Of a DNA stretch of 17,322 bases, positions 13,904 through 17,322 are shown piece by piece. Source of the DNA: CAZUDI01 sp964618975 (GTDB lineage Bacteria > Desulfobacterota > Desulfomonilia > UBA1062); the NCBI GenBank assembly GCA_964618975.1, contig CAZUDI010000071.1:1-17322 (forward strand), read 5' to 3'. Under the pieces are notes generated by a model. The model saw only the letters and a program-made list of their open reading frames with translations, searched no databases and had not been told where the DNA came from. Made by a program: the position numbers and the translations under genes. The first letter of the stretch is position 1. Each line of letters begins with the position of its first letter.

Positions 13904-14806
13904 ATGCAACAGATACCGACCACGCTTATCGATACGGAGAAATGTATCGGCTGCGGCCGATGTATCACGGTATGCCCCAGTGATACCCTCGAGATGCACG
14001 GCGGCAAGGCCAGGGTGACCGGAAGCACCTCCCTGAACTGCGGCCACTGCCAGGCGGTCTGCCCTGTGGGAGCCATCCGTGTGGGTGCGCTTGAGACGCT
14101 TCAGTTTCAGGGTTTCGCCATCGACCACGCCTGGCTGGCACCTGGTGGCGGCGACACCGCCGGTCTCGTGCGCCTGATGGCCTCGCGCCGATCGTGCCGC
14201 AACTTCACGTCCGCGCCCGTGGAGCGGACCCTGCTCGAGGATCTCGTCACCATCGCCACCACGGCGCCATCGGGCAGCAACTGTCAGGACTGGTGCTTCG
14301 TCCTCCTGCCGGATCGCACACAGGTAAAGGCCCTGGGCTCGGAGGTCATCACGGTTTTCGAGGGCATCAACCGCCTGGCACGGAAATCCTGGCTGTGCCG
14401 TCTGCTCTCCCTGGTGGGCTATCCGCAACTGCAGCGATATCACGACCTGACCCTCACGAGGATGGAGGAGCGCATCCGCTCCTGGCATATCGGTGTCGAT
14501 CGCCTCCTATACGATGCCCCGGCAGCCATCCTGATCGGCGGCCTTAGGGATGCCTCCACCCCCAGGGAGGACGCCCTGCTGGCCGCTCAGAACCTGATGC
14601 TCGCCGCCCACACCATGGGCCTGGGCAGCTGCCTCATCGGCTACGCCGTCGAGGCCCTCAGGAGGAGAGACGCACTGGCGCGCAGGATGGGTGTGCCCCC
14701 CGGGCAGGAAATCCATGCCGTCATCGTCCTGGGCTGGCCGGACGAGAGCTATGCCACCCTTATCCCGCGCAGAAAGGTCCGTCCGATCTATCCCTTCCAG
14801 AACTAA
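13904..14806 (+). CDS. Ferredoxin-nitroreductase fusion protein
   Basis: This 300-residue cytoplasmic flavoprotein joins a ferredoxin domain (about 1-60) to an FMN nitroreductase domain (about 85-300). The first cluster motif is complete, CIGCGRCITVCP (C14, C17, C20, C24). The second reads NCGHCQAVCP with C46, C49 and C53, and Ser43 stands where the first cysteine is expected. The nitroreductase part shows RRSCRNFTSAPV (FMN phosphate contact), ATTAPSGSNCQDWCF and the late NLMLAAHTMGLGSCLIGY stretch. Family members of this kind take electrons through the clusters to FMN in anaerobes, often with unknown substrates. The frame is open up to 13781, but the ATG at 13904 has GGAGG five bases ahead and starts just before the ferredoxin fold; ATG 13892 lacks this. 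It converges on PabBC with 33 bases between. Confidence 0.92.
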   Translation: MQQIPTTLIDTEKCIGCGRCITVCPSDTLEMHGGKARVTGSTSLNCGHCQAVCPVGAIRVGALETLQFQGFAIDHAWLAPGGGDTAGLVRLMASRRSCRNFTSAPVERTLLEDLVTIATTAPSGSNCQDWCFVLLPDRTQVKALGSEVITVFEGINRLARKSWLCRLLSLVGYPQLQRYHDLTLTRMEERIRSWHIGVDRLLYDAPAAILIGGLRDASTPREDALLAAQNLMLAAHTMGLGSCLIGYAVEALRRRDALARRMGVPPGQEIHAVIVLGWPDESYATLIPRRKVRPIYPFQN

Positions 14807-14839
14807 GACATCGAAGAGGGCCGAGGGGCACCGAGGCTC

Positions 14840-16648
14840 TCAGCGACAGGTCATCTTCCCTGCCCGGGACCACGTTGCCTGCCTATCCCTGCTGTCGCCA
14901 TCGGGGAGAAGGATAGCCTCCTGCCAGAGGCGTACCGAGTTGACCAGAAATATCCGCTGGCAGTGCCGGCATTCTTCGACGGTGATGACACGTTCCTTTA
15001 CCTGCCCGCTCTCAAGCAGCCACCTGCGGAAGGTGCCCGGCAACAACCCGCAGCCCTCCGGGGGCGTCCAGAGGCAGCCCTCCCTCTCCACGACCACATT
15101 GGCTTGCGTGCTCTCCGTGATCTCGCCGTGTTCGTTCCACAAGATCACGTCGTCGCAATCCTTCACCCGGGCACGCAGACGATCATACATGTCGCGTTTG
15201 GTGGTCTTGTGAAAGATGAAGGGGGTATCGGTCATGATCGGCTGCGGAGCGAGTCTGAGGACGAGGTGCTGTCCCGCTTCCGGGTCGGAGAGTAACTGGA
15301 CCTCGTGGTGCAGGTTCCCGTCCCGATCCAGAAGCACACGCACCTTCAAGGGGCCTTCCCCGAAGGCGGCCTGCCAGGCCTCCAGCCTTTCTGCAATCGC
15401 CTGCATGTCATGGGGGAAGGCAAAATACCTGGCCGCCTCCCGGAATCGCTGCAGATGGAAGTCCAGGAGGAAGTAGCCCTCTTGAGGCGTCCATCGCAGG
15501 GTCTCGAGCAGACAGAATTCCTGCCGTGCATAGGTGAGTAGCTGGGCCTTCAAAAGACCCTCTGCATACTCGTCGGCCGCGATCGAATCCCATACGATGC
15601 CACCCCCCGTGCCATATTCGGCCTGTAGACTAAGCCGGTCCACCAGCACGGTCCGGATGGCGACATTGAACCGGGCGCGCCTGTTCGGTTCGATCGTACC
15701 AATGCATCCCGTATAGACTTTCCGCGGGCACTCCTCGATCTCACGGATGATCTCCATGGATCGCACCTTGGGGGCTCCGGTTATCGATCCGCAGGGGAAA
15801 AGGGCCTGCATGATCCCCGTCAGGCCGACATCGGTCTGAGCCTCCACCGTGGAGGTCATCTGCCACAGGGTGGGATAGGACTCCACGGTGAAAAGCTCGG
15901 GGACACTCACGGAGCCGGGCCGCGCGATCTTGCCCAGGTCATTGCGCAGCAAATCCACGATCATGAGATTCTCGGCCCGGTTCTTCTCTGAGGCCCCGAG
16001 CTCTCGCCCGCGTTCCTGGTCGGTACGGCTGCTCATTCCCCGGGGCGCGGTGCCCTTCATGGGGCGGGTGCGTATGCGCGTACCGTCGAGCTCGAAAAAA
16101 AGTTCCGGAGATGCGCTCAAGACTACAAAACGCCCTGTATCCACATAGGCCGCATACTCCTGCTGCCCCGTCCACATCAGTTGGAGGAAGTAGGCCCACG
16201 GGTCCCCGTCAAAGTGTGCCTGCAAGCGCATGGTATAGTTTACTTGATAGGTATGCCCCTCGGCCAGGGCACACCGGATGATATTCAGATTTCTCAAATA
16301 GGTTTCCCGGGAGACCGCGACCTCCCAGTCAAGGGCGGCGGCAGGGCCGGGAAAGGGCTGTGGCAGTTCGCAGGTTACCACTGATCGATAGATACCGAAC
16401 CACACGAGTGGCACCTCCCCGGGGGGAAAGGTCTTAAGCGCCGGATCAAAGGCAGGGGCGGCCTCATAGGCCATGAATCCGGCCGCGGTACATCCCTTAT
16501 CCTCAACCAGTTCCTCGACTCTCAATAAAGCCGGAAACACCTCATCGCGTGTGTGTGCGCAGACCACCTCGATCGGATCACGCATGCATCGCCATACCCC
16601 CAGCCCCCGGTCGTGGATCACTGCCCCGTTGAGCCCCGGATCTCCCAC
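14840..16648 (-). CDS. pabBC: PabB-PabC fusion: aminodeoxychorismate synthase component I and aminodeoxychorismate lyase
   Basis: This 602-residue bifunctional enzyme makes p-aminobenzoate for folate. Residues about 20-375 are PabB, which aminates chorismate with ammonia from a PabA partner that is not in the window. Its marks are RPMKGTAPRG with the PabB-type active lysine K198, SEKNRAENLMIVDLLRNDL (220-238), the long FPCGSITGAPK loop (284-294) and YGTGGGIVWDS (345-355). Residues about 376-590 are PabC, a class IV aminotransferase-fold lyase that removes pyruvate using PLP. The PLP lysine is likely K481 in FHKTTKRDMYD, and NEHGEITEST follows at 505-514. The lysine in KGT points to PabB rather than TrpE. 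The start is GTG at 16648 with GGAGG six bases upstream. The gene stands right behind the rRNA terminator. Confidence 0.94.
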   Translation of the reverse strand: MGDPGLNGAVIHDRGLGVWRCMRDPIEVVCAHTRDEVFPALLRVEELVEDKGCTAAGFMAYEAAPAFDPALKTFPPGEVPLVWFGIYRSVVTCELPQPFPGPAAALDWEVAVSRETYLRNLNIIRCALAEGHTYQVNYTMRLQAHFDGDPWAYFLQLMWTGQQEYAAYVDTGRFVVLSASPELFFELDGTRIRTRPMKGTAPRGMSSRTDQERGRELGASEKNRAENLMIVDLLRNDLGKIARPGSVSVPELFTVESYPTLWQMTSTVEAQTDVGLTGIMQALFPCGSITGAPKVRSMEIIREIEECPRKVYTGCIGTIEPNRRARFNVAIRTVLVDRLSLQAEYGTGGGIVWDSIAADEYAEGLLKAQLLTYARQEFCLLETLRWTPQEGYFLLDFHLQRFREAARYFAFPHDMQAIAERLEAWQAAFGEGPLKVRVLLDRDGNLHHEVQLLSDPEAGQHLVLRLAPQPIMTDTPFIFHKTTKRDMYDRLRARVKDCDDVILWNEHGEITESTQANVVVEREGCLWTPPEGCGLLPGTFRRWLLESGQVKERVITVEECRHCQRIFLVNSVRLWQEAILLPDGDSRDRQATWSRAGKMTCR

Positions 16649-16720
16649 CTGCGACCTCCCTCCTTTGTGACCGATTCCACGTCATAATCATCATCTAAAC
16701 CAATTAGGCGCCCTGTGTCT

Positions 16721-16740
16721 GTCCGGCAAGTCCGCCGGAC
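16721..16740. other. 7-bp hairpin between rRNA terminator and pabBC
   Basis: GTCCGGC (16721-16727) pairs with GCCGGAC (16734-16740) around a 6-base loop. It lies about 75 bases upstream of the pabBC start and downstream of the rRNA terminator. There is no T-run, so it may be a leader structure of pabBC; I saw no clear promoter around it. Confidence 0.3.
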
Positions 16741-16770
16741 CGGGTCGTCAGAGGCAGGCGTGCGGACAAT

Positions 16771-16806
16771 AAAAAAGGCCTCCAACCCTTTCGAGTTGGA
16801 GGCCTT
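16771..16806 (-). terminator. Rho-independent terminator of the rRNA operon
   Basis: AAGGCCTCCAAC (16775-16786) pairs perfectly with GTTGGAGGCCTT (16795-16806), a 12-bp stem with an 8-base loop. On the minus strand the stem runs into TTTTTTATT. It lies just past the 3' end of 5S rRNA and is a textbook intrinsic terminator for that strand. Confidence 0.93.
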
Positions 16807-16814
16807 CAAGAGGT

Positions 16815-16933
16815 GCCCTGGCAATGTCCTAATCTCCCACACAGTCTCCCATGCAGTACCTTCGGCGCTCGAGGGCTTAACTGCCGAGTTCGGGATGGAA
16901 TCGGGTGTGTCCCCTCTGCTATGATCACCAGGA
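16815..16933 (-). rRNA. rrf: 5S ribosomal RNA
   Basis: The minus strand carries the 5S core CCCGAACTCGGCAGTTAAGC and GGTACTGCATGGGAGACTGTG, with ends CTCCTGGTGATCATAG and ATTGCCAGGGCA that pair to form helix I. The length of about 119 bases is normal; the exact ends are accurate to a few bases. Confidence 0.93.
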
Positions 16934-16997
16934 GCTTTTGCTCGTTGTCAATAAATTCCTGTATTAGTGCAAAAAAAGTGGAAGAGAGTAATTTATG
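16934..16997 (-). other. 23S-5S intergenic spacer
   Basis: This AT-rich spacer has no tRNA. It contains a 7-bp inverted repeat, ATAAATT (16951-16957) and AATTTAT (16990-16996), and a small GAGC/GCTC hairpin spanning its junction with 5S (16932-16943). Both may guide processing of the rRNA precursor. Confidence 0.6.

Positions 16998-17322
<325 letters not shown>

Overview
The window looks like ordinary chromosome of a GC-rich, Gram-negative, probably anaerobic bacterium. A Desulfobacterota/deltaproteobacterial origin is my inference and is not proven. Supporting signs are a dCache/PAS sensor, a FecCD importer linked to two radical-SAM enzymes, a ferredoxin-nitroreductase fusion, a Uup ABC-F protein, a PabB-PabC fusion, Shine-Dalgarno sites of the GGAGG type, and sigma70-like promoters. 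I see no phage, IS, integron or CRISPR signature.

Layout. From 1 to 10760 every gene lies on the minus strand. In transcription order: a six-gene block of a TroA/FepB-type lipoprotein (10760-9684), FecCD permease (9611-8592), FepC-type ATPase (8608-7751), AmrS-like radical SAM protein with a C-terminal zinc-ribbon-like region (7787-6780), an unrecognised 377-residue protein (6780-5647) and, after a 140-base gap, a second radical SAM protein (5506-4628). Then come an extended nucleoside-diphosphate-kinase-like protein (4493-3750), a MATE transporter (3555-2161) and the N-terminal 627 residues of a dCache-PAS-PAS signal protein that runs off the left edge (1882-1). At 10761-10942 the strand switches. 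RNase HI with an N-terminal hybrid-binding domain (10943-11683) and Uup (11699-13582) form a plus-strand pair, followed by a 321-base gap without a gene and a ferredoxin-nitroreductase fusion (13904-14806). Facing it is a PabBC fusion (16648-14840). PabBC lies just downstream of the end of a minus-strand rRNA operon: partial 23S, 5S, then a strong intrinsic terminator.

How the genes work together. The most interesting unit is 10760-4628. A binding protein, permease and ATPase of the siderophore/heme/B12 type are packed with overlapping reading frames onto an AmrS-like radical SAM enzyme, which is coupled by a TGATG junction to a conserved-looking protein I cannot place. This suggests an importer whose cargo is chemically modified, or whose cofactor is built, by radical chemistry. 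The substrate cannot be read from the sequence. The remaining genes are mostly housekeeping: R-loop removal, translation/ATPase quality control, folate synthesis and nucleotide metabolism.
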